This document shows positions 1 through 9,057 of a stretch of DNA of 64,000 nt, in pieces. Made by a program: the position numbers and the translations under genes. Within the stretch, counting starts at the first letter, position 1; every line of letters starts with the position of its first letter. The notes below the pieces were generated by a model that ran no database searches, had not been told where the DNA came from, and worked only from the letters and a program-made list of their open reading frames with translations. The DNA comes from Nitrospirillum amazonense (GTDB taxonomy: Bacteria; Pseudomonadota; Alphaproteobacteria; Azospirillales; Azospirillaceae). The DNA is taken from NCBI RefSeq assembly GCF_007828035.1, contig NZ_VITV01000002.1, positions 434,001-498,000 on the forward strand, written 5' to 3'.

Positions 1-35
1 GAAATCCCCGGCAAGGGCAAGCGCCAAAGACCAAA

Positions 36-686
36 TTAAGTCTTAGGCACCAGCTTCGCAAGGGCGGCAAAGGGATTCGGCTTCTCCCCGCCGTCGGCGT
101 CCTGGGCGGGCGGCGTGCCACTGGCAGGCGACTCAGCGTCCTGGCCACCGTCCATGTCCGGCGGCGGCTCGTTGGGCGCGTCGGGGAATTCGCCCTCACC
201 CTCCCAATCCTCCACATGAACGAAGCGCTCGGCATCCGCCTTGCGGGGATAGGGGTCGAGGGCCAGCGACAAATGCTGGGCCACCAGCTCGCCGATGTCG
301 ATGCGGCCGTTCTCGATGGGCTCGGGCGGGTCGGCCTCGTCGTCCAGGCCCAGGTTGTCCAGCTCATCCTCGTCCTTGGGCACTAGGTGGGCCGGGGCGA
401 ACAGGGCCTGGAAGGTGTCGCGCACCTGGGCCGGCAGCGGCTCCAGCGTCACCACGCAGCTCTGCACCACCTCGGCCTCCAGCTCGCCGGTGACCCGCAC
501 CATCTGGCCCCCCCGGATGCGGCGCAGGCGCACCAGGGCCGTCAGGCTGTCCAGTGACACGAGATCCAGGCGCCTGGCCAAGGCGGCGCGCTCCGCCGGG
601 GTGGCGGTGATCTTCTCCACGCTCTCGCGGGCGGACACCTTATCAGCGATGACGGGTCGGGAAAATTCAGGGGCCATGTCGGCCAT
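36..686 (-). CDS. YceD-like DUF177 protein (23S rRNA accumulation factor family)
   Basis: About 216 residues, matching the DUF177/YceD family, which in other bacteria is linked to large-subunit rRNA accumulation and usually sits beside rpmF and plsX. The core shows the family pattern of a cysteine followed by V-T-L-E-P (SCVVTLEPLP) and an acidic D-D-E-A-D-P stretch followed by I-D-I-G-E-L-V-A-Q-H-L-S-L-A-L-D-P-Y-P. The C-terminus is proline- and acid-rich and ends in NPFAALAKLV. I chose the ATG at 686 (MADMAPEF) because an in-frame ATG five codons upstream (701) adds residues not expected of the family; 701 remains possible. The expected partner rpmF would lie left of the window. The family call is firm; the role is inferred from the family. 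Confidence 0.85.
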   Translation of the reverse strand: MADMAPEFSRPVIADKVSARESVEKITATPAERAALARRLDLVSLDSLTALVRLRRIRGGQMVRVTGELEAEVVQSCVVTLEPLPAQVRDTFQALFAPAHLVPKDEDELDNLGLDDEADPPEPIENGRIDIGELVAQHLSLALDPYPRKADAERFVHVEDWEGEGEFPDAPNEPPPDMDGGQDAESPASGTPPAQDADGGEKPNPFAALAKLVPKT

Positions 687-749
687 GACGCGCAACTCCA
701 CACTTTAGGACGTCAAACTGGCTAAGAAGTCAAAACCGGACCTAAGAAA

Positions 750-1310
750 TCAAAATAGGGGCGCAGGGGCGAAGGCGGGCCCGCGCGCCAGCAGGTCGGC
801 CGCCGGCAGGGCGCCTAGCCGGTCGGCGCAGGTTCGGACATAGCTGGCCACGGCCGCCACCTCCGGTCCGTCCGGCAGGGTGGAGCCGAAGAGGTTGCGG
901 TCCAGCGCCGCTTCGAGATCCCCCGCCCCGCCTTTCAAGCCCGATTCGTAGGCGTCGGCCCGGCCGTAGAAGTGCGTGCCCAAATCCCTGACCTTCTTGC
1001 CCACCACCATCTCGCTGGCGCCCAGCTCCCGCAGGCTGAAGTCCAGGTCGGTGAACATATGGTCGAACAGGGCCTGGTTAAGGGCCGCCAGATCCGGCCC
1101 CTCGGCCGCCAGCCGCCGCATCACCAGCCAGGCGTGCAGGGCCACCACCTCGAACCGGCCCTCCACCGTGTCGGGCACGCCGCGCCCCTCGCCTGCCACC
1201 GCAGCATAGAATCCAGGCTGGCGCGCCTGGTCGACGATGCCGGCATAGAGACGCAACACGGCCGCCTGGTGGCGGTTACGGCTGAACAGGGACTTCAGCA
1301 AGGCGATCAC
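750..1310 (-). CDS. Ubiquinol-cytochrome c chaperone (CBP3 family)
   Basis: A 186-residue protein of the ubiquinol-cytochrome c chaperone family, the bacterial relatives of mitochondrial Cbp3, which help assemble cytochrome bc1. Family features visible are an N-terminal LYAGIVDQARQPGFYA, then VEGRFEVVALHAWLVMRRL, a LFDHMFTDLDFSLRELG segment and VGKKVRDLGTHFYGRADAY. No membrane segment is apparent, so it is probably cytoplasmic. It lies just upstream of the yceD-like gene on the same strand (63 bp gap), an arrangement common in alphaproteobacteria, with bamE divergent. Length is normal. Confidence 0.88.
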   Translation of the reverse strand: MIALLKSLFSRNRHQAAVLRLYAGIVDQARQPGFYAAVAGEGRGVPDTVEGRFEVVALHAWLVMRRLAAEGPDLAALNQALFDHMFTDLDFSLRELGASEMVVGKKVRDLGTHFYGRADAYESGLKGGAGDLEAALDRNLFGSTLPDGPEVAAVASYVRTCADRLGALPAADLLARGPAFAPAPLF

Positions 1311-1557
1311 GGCGCGTAACCCGGCTTTCGTTGACAGGACAAAGCGGCTGGTGCGATTGTCACCGGCCAGATGGGGGGTGGTCGTCCACCGGTCAAGCGC
1401 GACGAGGGACGCCGCGCCGGACGGGGATGGCCCGGAACCCGGGCCGGTTGGTCCTCAATCTCCGGATTATCGCACCCCCCGCGACGGACGGGCGGTGCCT
1501 CAATCGTGGAACGGGGCCGACCCGCGATCAACGTTCTTGGGATTAACGTCTTAGACC

Positions 1558-2043
1558 ATGCCGAACAAGACCCTTAAGTTGCTGTCTCCCGCCGGCCTGA
1601 TTGGCGTGGGCCTGCTCGGGATCGGGCTGACGGCCTGCACCCCCACGGTGAACAACCGCGGCAATCTGGTGGAAGACCGCCGCCTGGCCGACGTCCATCC
1701 GGGGACCAGCACCAAGGAAGATGTGCAGAAGGCGCTAGGGTCGCCCAGCACCACCAGCACGCTGGACGCCAACGTCTGGTACTACATCGGCGCCATCACC
1801 GAGAACGAAGCCTTCTTCGATCCCGACATCGTGCAGCAGCGGGTGCTGCAGGTCAGCTTCAACGACCAGGGCGTGGTCAGCGCCATCGGCGACGTGGACC
1901 TGGCCCAGCAGCAGGACATCAGCCCCGAGGATCGCGAGACCCCGACGGCCGGCCACGAGGTCACCTTCCTGGAGCAGTTGATGGGCAATCTCAACCGCCA
2001 GAAGAAGAAGGACGACAAGAAGAAGAAGGGCGGCGGCAGCTAA
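1558..2043 (+). CDS. bamE: Outer-membrane assembly lipoprotein BamE (SmpA/OmlA)
   Basis: A 161-residue lipoprotein. A short hydrophobic leader ends in a lipobox (LTAC, Cys at about residue 27), so signal peptidase II processing and outer-membrane anchoring are expected. The SmpA/OmlA fold is recognisable in VHPGTSTKEDVQKALGSPSTT followed by WYYIG and a V-L-Q-V-S-F-N-D-Q-G-V-V strand. BamE stabilises the BAM complex that inserts beta-barrel proteins. The C-terminus is a lysine-rich tail (KKKDDKKKKGGGS), longer than in E. coli BamE but common in this group. It is divergent from the cytochrome c chaperone gene and ends just before a strong terminator. Confidence 0.92.
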   Translation: MPNKTLKLLSPAGLIGVGLLGIGLTACTPTVNNRGNLVEDRRLADVHPGTSTKEDVQKALGSPSTTSTLDANVWYYIGAITENEAFFDPDIVQQRVLQVSFNDQGVVSAIGDVDLAQQQDISPEDRETPTAGHEVTFLEQLMGNLNRQKKKDDKKKKGGGS

Positions 2044-2079
2044 GGCCCCGCCCCTTGCTCAGACCTTCACGGAATAAGG

Positions 2080-2110
2080 AAAACCCCGGAGCGTTCGCCC
2101 CGGGGTTTTT
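2080..2110. terminator. Bidirectional intrinsic terminator between bamE and hppA
   Basis: A hairpin with 10-bp arms (AAAACCCCGG and CCGGGGTTTT) around a short loop, followed by T on the plus strand; the A-rich start of the left arm gives a T-run on the minus strand. It sits between two convergent genes and can serve both. Confidence 0.85.
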
Positions 2111-2133
2111 GCTTGGGACTCGAATGGCGCGCG

Positions 2134-4257
2134 TCAGCCGTGGGCCAGGATGGCCAGCAGCAACAGCGCCACGATGTTGGTGATCTTGATCATGGGGTTC
2201 ACGGCCGGCCCGGCCGTGTCCTTGTAAGGGTCGCCCACGGTGTCGCCGGTCACGGCTGCCTTGTGCGCGTCCGAGCCCTTGCCGCCATGGTGGCCCTCCT
2301 CGATGTACTTCTTGGCGTTATCCCAGGCGCCGCCGCCCGAGGTCATGGAGATGGCGACGAACAGCCCGGTGACGATGACGCCCAGCAGCATGGCGCCCAC
2401 CGCCGAGAATGCCGCCCCCTTGCCGGCGATGGCGTTGATGATGAAGTACAGCACCACCGGCGCCAGCACCGGCAGCAGCGAGGGGATGATCATCTCCTTG
2501 ATGGCGGCGCGGGTCAGCAGGTCCACCGCCTGGCCGTAATCCGGCTTGGACGTGCCGGCCATGATGCCGGTGTTCTCGCGGAACTGGCGACGCACCTCCT
2601 CCACCACCGAACCGGCGGCGCGGCCCACCGCCGTCATGCCCATGGCGCCGAACAGGAAGGGCAGCAGCCCGCCCAGGATCAGGCCCACGACGACGAAGGG
2701 GTTGTCCAGTCCGAAGTCCAGCTTGCCCGACAAGTCGGCGAAGTAGGGATAGTCGGTCGGATTGGCCATGAAGTAGTGCAGGTCTTCGTTATAGGCGGCG
2801 AACAGCACCAGGGCGCCCAGGCCGGCCGAGCCGATGGCGTAGCCCTTTGTCACCGCCTTGGTGGTGTTGCCCACGGCGTCCAGCGCGTCAGTGGTCACCC
2901 GCACGTCGCCGGGCAGGTCCGCCATCTCCGCGATGCCGCCGCCGTTGTCGGTGACGGGGCCATAAGCGTCGAGCGCCACAATCATGCCGGCCAGCGCCAG
3001 CATGCTGGTGACGGCGATGGCGATGCCCAGCAGGCCGGCCATCAGGAAGGTCACCAGGATGGCAGCGCAGATGACGACGGCCGGCAGGGCCGTCGACTCC
3101 ATGGAAATGGCCAGGCCCTGGATGACGTTGGTGCCGTGGCCGGTGGTGGAGCTTTGCGCCACCGACTTCACCGGGCGGTAGTTGGTGCCGGTGTAGTATT
3201 CGGTGATCCAGACGATCAGCGCCGTGACAATCAAGCCCACCACGGCGCAGCAGTACAGCGTCTGGCCGGTGAACTCCTTACCGTTGACGGAGAAGGCCGT
3301 CTGCAGATGGTCGGGCAGCACCCAGTAGGTGACGGCCCAGATGCCGGCCAGGGACAGGACGCCGGTGGCGATCAGGCCCTTGTACAGCGCCCCCATGATG
3401 TTGCCGCTGGCGCCCAGCCGCACGAAGTAGGTGCCGATGATGGAGGTGATGATGCAGACGCCGCCGATGGCCAGCGGGTACAGCATCAGGGGCGCCAGCA
3501 GGTCGGTTCCGGCGAAGAAGATGGAGGCCAGCACCATGGTCGCCACCGTGGTTACGGCATAGGTCTCGAACAGGTCGGCCGCCATGCCGGCGCAGTCGCC
3601 CACGTTGTCGCCCACGTTGTCGGCGATGACGGCGGGGTTGCGGGGGTCATCCTCGGGGATGCCCGCCTCGACCTTGCCCACCAGGTCGGCGCCCACGTCC
3701 GCCCCCTTGGTGAAGATGCCGCCGCCCAGGCGCGCGAAGATGGAGATGAGGGAGGCGCCGAAGCCCAGCGCCACCAGGGCATCGACCAGCGGCCGCCCCG
3801 TGATCTCCAGTTGGGAAAGCAGTCCGAAATAGCCGGAGACGCCCAGGAGCGCCAAGCCCGCCACCAGCATGCCGGTGACGGCGCCGGAGCGGAAGGCGAT
3901 GGACAGGCCCGCCGCCAAACCGTGGCGCGATGCTTCCGCCGTACGCACGTTGGCGCGGACGGAGACGTTCATGCCGATGTAGCCCGCCGCCGCCGACAGC
4001 ACGGCGCCCACGACGAAGCCCAGGGCCACGTACCATTTCAGGGTGACGTACAGCAGGATGGCGATGACGACGCCGACCACGGCGATGGTGCGGTACTGGC
4101 GGTTGAGGTACGCCCCCGCCCCCTCTTGAATGGCCGCCGCGATTTCCAGCATGCGGGGATTGCCCGGGCTGGCGGAGAGCACGGACCTGGCGGTGAAAAG
4201 ACCATAGAGCACGGCCAAGGCGCCGCACCCCCACACGAAGGGAAGCACTCCTGTCAT
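2134..4257 (-). CDS. hppA: K+-independent proton-translocating pyrophosphatase
   Basis: A 707-residue polytopic inner-membrane enzyme that couples pyrophosphate hydrolysis to proton export. The signature [11 protein letters not shown] and the following DNVGDNVGD metal-binding motif are intact, and a second acidic active-site cluster is seen at [15 protein letters not shown] and near the C-terminus ([17 protein letters not shown]). At the position that separates the two subclasses the sequence reads [10 protein letters not shown]; the Lys after GNTT marks the K+-independent type, as in Rhodospirillum rubrum. The start at 4257 ([10 protein letters not shown]) is chosen because AAAAGGA lies just upstream; longer in-frame starts lack this. 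Probably transcribed alone after the GNAT gene. Confidence 0.96.
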   Translation of the reverse strand: MTGVLPFVWGCGALAVLYGLFTARSVLSASPGNPRMLEIAAAIQEGAGAYLNRQYRTIAVVGVVIAILLYVTLKWYVALGFVVGAVLSAAAGYIGMNVSVRANVRTAEASRHGLAAGLSIAFRSGAVTGMLVAGLALLGVSGYFGLLSQLEITGRPLVDALVALGFGASLISIFARLGGGIFTKGADVGADLVGKVEAGIPEDDPRNPAVIADNVGDNVGDCAGMAADLFETYAVTTVATMVLASIFFAGTDLLAPLMLYPLAIGGVCIITSIIGTYFVRLGASGNIMGALYKGLIATGVLSLAGIWAVTYWVLPDHLQTAFSVNGKEFTGQTLYCCAVVGLIVTALIVWITEYYTGTNYRPVKSVAQSSTTGHGTNVIQGLAISMESTALPAVVICAAILVTFLMAGLLGIAIAVTSMLALAGMIVALDAYGPVTDNGGGIAEMADLPGDVRVTTDALDAVGNTTKAVTKGYAIGSAGLGALVLFAAYNEDLHYFMANPTDYPYFADLSGKLDFGLDNPFVVVGLILGGLLPFLFGAMGMTAVGRAAGSVVEEVRRQFRENTGIMAGTSKPDYGQAVDLLTRAAIKEMIIPSLLPVLAPVVLYFIINAIAGKGAAFSAVGAMLLGVIVTGLFVAISMTSGGGAWDNAKKYIEEGHHGGKGSDAHKAAVTGDTVGDPYKDTAGPAVNPMIKITNIVALLLLAILAHG

Positions 4258-4392
4258 GTCGTTTCCTTTTCCCAGACTGGTTTCCCAGAGCCGGCGCCGC
4301 CCCAATTCTGAACGCTGGGTGTCGGTCGCCGTTTCAGCCTGAAAAAAGTGACATGGAAACAGGGCTTAAGCAATCGCCCCGCAAGGTGGCGT

Positions 4393-4881
4393 CTAAAGGG
4401 TCAGAAAGTAAAACCGGGTGTCGACCGCCATGCGGGGAAAGGATGGGGGTAACTCATCGGGGGTAATCTGCGAAAAACCGCTTTTTTCATAAAATCGATG
4501 GGCCGCCAGGAACTTAGCCGTTGTGCCCAAATACACGGATCGGAGCGTCCGATCCCTGGCATGTGCCAGCAAAACCGCCAGCAGCCGGGCGGCCAGCCGG
4601 TGTGGCGCGCCCCGGTGACTGGCCGCCACGAACATCTTGCGCAAGGCGGCCGCGCCATCGCCGATGTCCTTCAGCGCGATGGTGCCGACGATGCGGCTCC
4701 CCTCCACCGCCACCCAGAATTCCCCGGCGCCCTGCTGGTAAAAGCCTGGAATATCGCGCAGATCCGGTTGTTCCGCATAGGTGATGGGAATATCGAACTC
4801 TTCCCGCTGGATGGGGACGATGAGGTCGGCGATGCCCGACTCGTCACCAGGGCGGTAGGGGCGGATGACCACGTCCGCCAT
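4393..4881 (-). CDS. GNAT-family N-acetyltransferase
   Basis: A 162-residue GNAT protein. The central strand pair GEFWVAVEGSRIVGTIALKDIGDGAAALRKM is followed by the acetyl-CoA binding stretch, here HRGAPHRLAARLLAVLLAHAR (a weak version of R/Q-x-x-G-x-G/A), and by a C-terminal TAKFLAAHRFYEKSGF motif typical of the fold. The substrate cannot be read from sequence. It lies 2 bp after the fliL-like gene and so is probably cotranscribed with fliL, thiL and nusB, though no functional link is evident. Confidence 0.85.
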   Translation of the reverse strand: MADVVIRPYRPGDESGIADLIVPIQREEFDIPITYAEQPDLRDIPGFYQQGAGEFWVAVEGSRIVGTIALKDIGDGAAALRKMFVAASHRGAPHRLAARLLAVLLAHARDRTLRSVYLGTTAKFLAAHRFYEKSGFSQITPDELPPSFPRMAVDTRFYFLTL

Positions 4882-4883
4882 CG

Positions 4884-5336
4884 TCAGTAGGCCGGGTGCT
4901 GGTTGACGGCTTGGATCAGCACGTCATCGACCACGCCCTCGCCCATCACCTTGGGTGTGGCCTCGATCAGCCAGCGGCGCACCGCCACCACGTCGATGAC
5001 CTGCCCGGCCTTGATCTGCTGCTGGCCCAGCTTGCCGTACAGCGTCTCGATATAGGCGTTCTGCAGGATGTAGCGCCGTTCCTTGACCTTGTCCTTGGCC
5101 TCGTCGCTGGCAACCTGGATCTGCACCTGCAGCAGCAGGTTTTGCTCGATCTGCTTGTCGCCCATGACGGGCAGGACGAAGGGGCCGATGTCCACGAACT
5201 GCGGCGGGCCCACGGGCTTCTTCTTCTCCTCCTCCACCTTCGGCTGACCGTCCTTGTGGACCAGGAAGATGTAACCGCCCACGCCGGCGCCGATCAGGGC
5301 CAGCAGCGCCACCACCAGGAAAAGGATTTTCTTCAT
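4884..5336 (-). CDS. FliL-like flagellar basal-body-associated protein
   Basis: About 150 residues with one N-terminal membrane helix (ILFLVVALLALIGAGVGGYIFL), a charged linker (EEEKKKP) and a periplasmic FliL-type domain (FVDIGPFVLPVMG...LLLQVQIQV...YILQNAYIETLYGK...VDVVAVRRWLIEA). FliL proteins surround the stator units of the flagellar motor and influence torque. The gene is not in a flagellar operon but lies between thiL and a GNAT gene; a fliL-like gene at this position has been seen in Rhodospirillales. The ATG at 5336 (MKKILF) and one two codons upstream (5342) are both possible. It may be a paralogue of a fliL in a flagellar cluster elsewhere. Confidence 0.8.
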   Translation of the reverse strand: MKKILFLVVALLALIGAGVGGYIFLVHKDGQPKVEEEKKKPVGPPQFVDIGPFVLPVMGDKQIEQNLLLQVQIQVASDEAKDKVKERRYILQNAYIETLYGKLGQQQIKAGQVIDVVAVRRWLIEATPKVMGEGVVDDVLIQAVNQHPAY

Positions 5337-5495
5337 TAACAAGCATCCAGGGGATAAGCATCAGGGGAAAGAACGCGACGGGGCGGAGTTCCCACCCTCC
5401 GGCGCCATCCTGACGCCAGGGCGTTAAAAAACCGTGCCCAGCCAAGGGCAAGGCTCCCCCAAAGGGGATGCCTCATTTGGCACAATAGACCAGGA

Positions 5496-6575
5496 TCAGA
5501 AGTGCTGCCAGCCGGCGGCGCGGGGGGTGATGTCCCGGCCCATGGCGTCCACCAGCCGGGCGGGGCCGGTGCCGTCGGTGAAGCCGCCGCCGGCCGCCAG
5601 GGGGCGCAGGCTGCCGATCTCGGTGATGGTCAGCTTGGCCTTGGCCGCTGCCGCCATGACGGCGGCGCGCTTGGCCGGCGGGACGGTGAACACCACCTCG
5701 TAATCCTCGCCGCCCGTGGCCAGGTCGGCGATGGTGCACGCATGCCCGGCCAGCATGCGGCGGGCGGGCGGCGACAGAGGAATGCGCCCGGCCTCCACCA
5801 CCGCCACCAGGCCGCTTTCGCGGACGATGTGCCCCAGGTCGGCCAGCAGGCCGTCCGACACGTCGGCCGACGCCGTGGCGCCGGCGCGCAGCACCGGGCC
5901 CACGCCCAGGCGCGGCCGGGGGCGGTAGAAACGGTCCAGCAGGAACTGGCGGTCATCCTCGGGCACGGGCCCCTTGCGCTGGCGGACCAGGGCCAGGCCC
6001 AGCGTGGCGTCGCCGATGGTGCCGGTGACGAAGACCAGGTCGCCCGGCCCGGCGCCGACGCGGCGGACGGCGGTGCCAGCGTCGATCAGGCCCAGGGCAC
6101 TGATGACCAGGGTGATGGGCCCATCGGTGACGGTGCTGTCCCCGCCCAGCAGGTGGATGCCGAATTCCGCCTGGTCGGCGGCCAGGCCGCCGGCGAATCC
6201 AGCCAGCCAATCCTCGGGCAGGGTCCGCGGCAGGCTCGTGACCAGGCTGTAGGCCAGGGGTTCGGCCCCCTTGGCCGCCAGGTCGGACAGGTTGGTGCGC
6301 AGCAGCTTGCCGGCCACCAGGCCGGGCGCGTCTTCGGGGAAGAAATGGACGCCGGCCACCATGGCGTCGGTGGTGACCACCAGTTCCTTGCCCGGCGGCA
6401 CGGTGACATAGGCGGCATCGTCGCGCAGCCCTTGCGCCCCGGGAAAGCCCTGGGCCAGCGGACGGAAATAGCGGGCGATGCGGTCGAATTCCCCCAGCGG
6501 CTGGTCGGCGGCCTTGTCCGGCTTGGCGACGGCGGCGAGCGCCGGAGCGCAGGGATCGGTACCCGTGTCCACCAT
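5496..6575 (-). CDS. thiL: Thiamine-monophosphate kinase
   Basis: About 359 residues of the PurM/ThiL ATPase fold. It phosphorylates thiamine monophosphate to thiamine diphosphate, the last step of thiamine cofactor synthesis. The ThiL motifs appear in order: GDDAAY near the N-terminus, TTDAMVAGVHF, GGDST, DVSDGLLADLGH and GGEDYEVVF. The start at 6575 (MVDTGTDP) follows the end of nusB; an ATG at 6656 would overlap nusB and adds an Arg/Ala-rich tail. No TPP riboswitch is seen before it. It is transcribed behind nusB, an order conserved in many bacteria. Confidence 0.94.
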   Translation of the reverse strand: MVDTGTDPCAPALAAVAKPDKAADQPLGEFDRIARYFRPLAQGFPGAQGLRDDAAYVTVPPGKELVVTTDAMVAGVHFFPEDAPGLVAGKLLRTNLSDLAAKGAEPLAYSLVTSLPRTLPEDWLAGFAGGLAADQAEFGIHLLGGDSTVTDGPITLVISALGLIDAGTAVRRVGAGPGDLVFVTGTIGDATLGLALVRQRKGPVPEDDRQFLLDRFYRPRPRLGVGPVLRAGATASADVSDGLLADLGHIVRESGLVAVVEAGRIPLSPPARRMLAGHACTIADLATGGEDYEVVFTVPPAKRAAVMAAAAKAKLTITEIGSLRPLAAGGGFTDGTGPARLVDAMGRDITPRAAGWQHF

Positions 6576-6609
6576 CCGCTGGGTCAACCTCTCACGGTCG
6601 GGGCGGGCG

Positions 6610-7167
6610 TCAGCCCTGGGCGCCCTCAGTGCCGCTGGCGCGGGACGCCAGCTCATCCGGGCGGACGATGCGGGCGACCTTGTCCAGAACGCCGTTGATC
6701 ATGCCGGGTTCCCGGCCGGCGAAGAAGCCGTGGGCCACGTCGATGTAATCGTTGATGACGATGCGGGCGGCGGTGTCGCCGCCGGCCAGCAACTCCCACG
6801 CGCCGGCGCGCAGGATGGCGCGCAGCAGCAGCTCCAGCCGGTCCAGGTGCTGGCGGTCCAGCGCCTGGCTGAGCACCGGGTCGATCTCATGCTGGCGCGA
6901 GGTGGCGCCGCGCACGATGGCGGCGAACAGTTCCCCATCCGCCGAGACGTAGCGGTCGCCGTCCAGTTCCTGGCCCAGGCGGAAATTGGCGTACTCGGTG
7001 ATGATCATCTCGGGCGAGCTTTCCGTCAGCTCGATCTGGTACAGCGCCTGCACGGCGTTCAGGCGGGCGGCGCTGCGCCGTGCCTTGGCGGAACCGGCCC
7101 GCTTGGGCGTGGGAAGCTTCACTTCCGGCGTGGGCGTGGGGGTGGTGACCTTTTTGCGGGGAGCCAT
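6610..7167 (-). CDS. nusB: Transcription antitermination factor NusB
   Basis: A 185-residue all-helical NusB protein, which with NusE (S10) binds boxA RNA in rRNA antitermination complexes. The family core is visible in ARLNAVQALYQIEL, ELFAAIVRGA and the C-terminal LLLRAILRAGAWELLAG...IVINDYIDVAHGFFAGREPGMINGVLDKVAR. The N-terminus (MAPRKKVTTPTPTPEVKLPTPKRAG) is a basic, Pro/Thr-rich extension. The start at 7167 is preferred because the frame upstream runs through a terminator-like hairpin at 7302-7328. It usually follows ribH, and does so here, but with that hairpin between them. Confidence 0.94.
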   Translation of the reverse strand: MAPRKKVTTPTPTPEVKLPTPKRAGSAKARRSAARLNAVQALYQIELTESSPEMIITEYANFRLGQELDGDRYVSADGELFAAIVRGATSRQHEIDPVLSQALDRQHLDRLELLLRAILRAGAWELLAGGDTAARIVINDYIDVAHGFFAGREPGMINGVLDKVARIVRPDELASRASGTEGAQG

Positions 7168-7301
7168 GATGTCGGGAACGCTTTTCGCCAGGAAGGAAGG
7201 GGAATCGGAAAGTAGGGAAAGATGCGGCAGCCGGGCCCGCCGGCCAACCGAAAAATCATCCGGCATAGCCGGCCTGCCCGTAAAGCGGCCGAAACCCACA
7301 A

Positions 7302-7328
7302 TTAAAACCAACGGCATCCATGCCGTTG
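7302..7328 (-). terminator. Terminator-like hairpin between ribH and nusB
   Basis: The arms AACGGCAT and ATGCCGTT form a perfect inverted repeat with almost no spacer (a 4-nt loop if the inner pairs open). Reading on the minus strand, the right arm is followed by GGTTTTAATT, a T-rich tail. This suggests the riboflavin operon ends, or is attenuated, before nusB. Confidence 0.6.
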
Positions 7329-7426
7329 TAGGATGCGACCGCGTCCGCCGCAGCGAGCACCGCAGGGCACAGCGAGGATAGCCAAGGCCGCGGATGCGGC
7401 CGCCCGGCGCCTGAGGGCATCGCGCA

Positions 7427-7891
7427 TTAGCGCGTGTTCAATCTAAACTGCCGCTTCAGCTCGATCATGTCGAGGCAAGCGCGGGCCGCCTCCCCGCCCC
7501 GGTTCTTCTGCGCAACCGATGCGCGGGCCCAGGCCTGTTCCCGGTTTTCCACCATCAGCACGCCGTAGCCCAGCGCCAGGGTGTGGCGCAGCACCAGCTC
7601 GTTCAGGCCCCGGGCGCATTCGGCGGCCACGGTGTCGTAGTGCGTGGTCTCGCCCCGGATGAGGCAGCCCAGCGCCACATAGCCGTCGAACCGGCGGCGG
7701 CCGGAATAGAAGTCCATGGACTTCACGGCGTACTGCAGGGCCGCCGGCAGCTCGAACGTTCCCGGCACCTGGAAATGCTCGTACGTCGCGCCGGCCCGGG
7801 TGATCTCGGCCACGGCCCCGCGCACCAGTTCCTCGCCGATGTCCTCGTAGAACCGGGCCTCGACGATCATGATGTGGGGGGCTTCGGCCAA
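7427..7891 (-). CDS. ribH: 6,7-dimethyl-8-ribityllumazine synthase
   Basis: A 154-residue lumazine synthase, the penultimate riboflavin enzyme, joining the ribityl-pyrimidine with dihydroxybutanone phosphate. Typical elements are MIVEARFYEDIGEELVRGA, the VPGTFELPAALQYA loop, GYVALGCLIRGETTHYD and a C-terminal ENREQAWARA segment with the GGEAARACLDMIELK helix. The start codon is TTG at 7891, supported by GAAGGAG at 7901-7907 nine bases upstream; the first ATG, seven codons later (7870), has no comparable site and would trim the conserved N-terminus. It is the last gene of the rib cluster. Confidence 0.94.
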   Translation of the reverse strand: MAEAPHIMIVEARFYEDIGEELVRGAVAEITRAGATYEHFQVPGTFELPAALQYAVKSMDFYSGRRRFDGYVALGCLIRGETTHYDTVAAECARGLNELVLRHTLALGYGVLMVENREQAWARASVAQKNRGGEAARACLDMIELKRQFRLNTR

Positions 7892-7900
7892 GGACCGGCT

Positions 7901-7907
7901 CTCCTTC
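7901..7907 (-). promoter_or_regulatory. Ribosome-binding site supporting the TTG start of ribH
   Basis: GAAGGAG on the minus strand lies 9 nt before the TTG at 7891 and is the only strong Shine-Dalgarno sequence near the ribH N-terminus, so it decides the start. Confidence 0.7.
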
Positions 7908-7920
7908 AGGCGATCTGGGT

Positions 7921-9057
7921 TTAGGCGACCGGGGGGCGCGGCGGGATGGCGCGCTGGCTGAGGATGGTCAGGCCGTAGCCCTCGACCCCCACCAGGGTCT
8001 TGGGATTGTTGGTCAGCAGATGCAGTTCCTTGACCCCCAGGTCCAGCAGGATCTGCGCGCCCACGCCATAGTCGCGCAACTGGCCGCCGTCGGGCGTGCC
8101 GGCGCCGTCCAGCGCCCGCAGCCGGTCCAGGAGGGAGAAGGGCTGCGCGTCGCGGATGACGACGATGACGCCCCGCCCCTCACGCGCCACGGTGGACATG
8201 GCGATGTCCAGGTCGCCGGCGCCCTGGCGCCGCACGTCACCCAGCAGGTCGTGCACCACCTCCAGCGCGTGCATGCGGGCCAGCACCGGCCGGCCGTCGT
8301 CCACGTCGCCCATGACCAGGGCCAGATGCTCCGCCCCGGTGATGCGGTTCTTGTAGACGTGCACGGTGAAGTGGCCGCCATGGCGGCTTTCGATGGCGGT
8401 GGTGTAGGTGCGCTCCACCAGCGTTTCGGTACGGCGGCGATAGGCGATCAGGTCGGCGATGGTGCCGATTTTCAGGCCGTGCTCGGCGGCGAAGGGCAGC
8501 AGGTCCGGCAGACGGGCCATGGTGCCGTCGTCCTTCATGATCTCGCAGATCACGCCGGCCGGCAGCTTGCCCGCCAGGCGGGCGAAGTCCACCGCCGCTT
8601 CCGTGTGGCCGGCGCGGACCAGCACGCCGCCGTCGCGCGCCACCAGCGGGAAGATGTGGCCAGGGCTGGCGATGTCCTGCGGTCCGCTGTTGGGGTCGAT
8701 GGCGACGGCGATGGTGCGGGCGCGGTCGGGGGCGGAAATGCCGGTGGTGACCCCTTCCCGCGCCTCGATCGACACGGTGAAGGCCGTCTGATGGCGCGAG
8801 GCGTTGTCCCGCGACATCAGCGGCAGGTTCAGCCGGTTGATCTGGGCCGTGTCCATGGACAGGCAGATCAGGCCGCGGCCGTGGCGGGCCATGAAGTTCA
8901 CGGCGGCCGCGTCGCAGCACTCCGCCGGGATCACCAGGTCGCCCTCGTTCTCGCGATCCTCGTCATCCACCAGGATGAACATACGGCCGGCGCGGGCCTC
9001 CTCTATCAGCTCCTCAGGGGTGGACAGGGCCACGGAGACCGGCGTGTTGCTCATCAT
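7921..9057 (-). CDS. ribB: 3,4-dihydroxy-2-butanone-4-phosphate synthase with degenerate GTP cyclohydrolase II domain (RibBX-type)
   Basis: A 378-residue two-domain protein. The N-terminal RibB domain (residues about 10-215) is complete: [51 protein letters not shown] and [10 protein letters not shown], so it should make dihydroxybutanone phosphate from ribulose 5-phosphate. The C-terminal domain resembles GTP cyclohydrolase II, but where active enzymes carry three zinc cysteines (C...GS..C.CG) residues 261-287 read [19 protein letters not shown] with no cysteine. It is therefore unlikely to hydrolyse GTP; a separate RibA must exist elsewhere. Such RibB-X proteins are known in alphaproteobacteria. 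The start overlaps the ribE stop (ATGA), implying translational coupling. Confidence 0.92.
   Translation of the reverse strand: MMSNTPVSVALSTPEELIEEARAGRMFILVDDEDRENEGDLVIPAECCDAAAVNFMARHGRGLICLSMDTAQINRLNLPLMSRDNASRHQTAFTVSIEAREGVTTGISAPDRARTIAVAIDPNSGPQDIASPGHIFPLVARDGGVLVRAGHTEAAVDFARLAGKLPAGVICEIMKDDGTMARLPDLLPFAAEHGLKIGTIADLIAYRRRTETLVERTYTTAIESRHGGHFTVHVYKNRITGAEHLALVMGDVDDGRPVLARMHALEVVHDLLGDVRRQGAGDLDIAMSTVAREGRGVIVVIRDAQPFSLLDRLRALDGAGTPDGGQLRDYGVGAQILLDLGVKELHLLTNNPKTLVGVEGYGLTILSQRAIPPRPPVA

Noticed and set aside
2113-4311. A 732-codon open frame antisense to hppA
   Set aside because: It mirrors the real gene, is rich in His, Gln, Gly and Asp and has no domain. It is a product of GC-rich codon bias.
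6576-6609. Possible TPP riboswitch before thiL
   Set aside because: Only 34 bp separate nusB and thiL, too short for the element.
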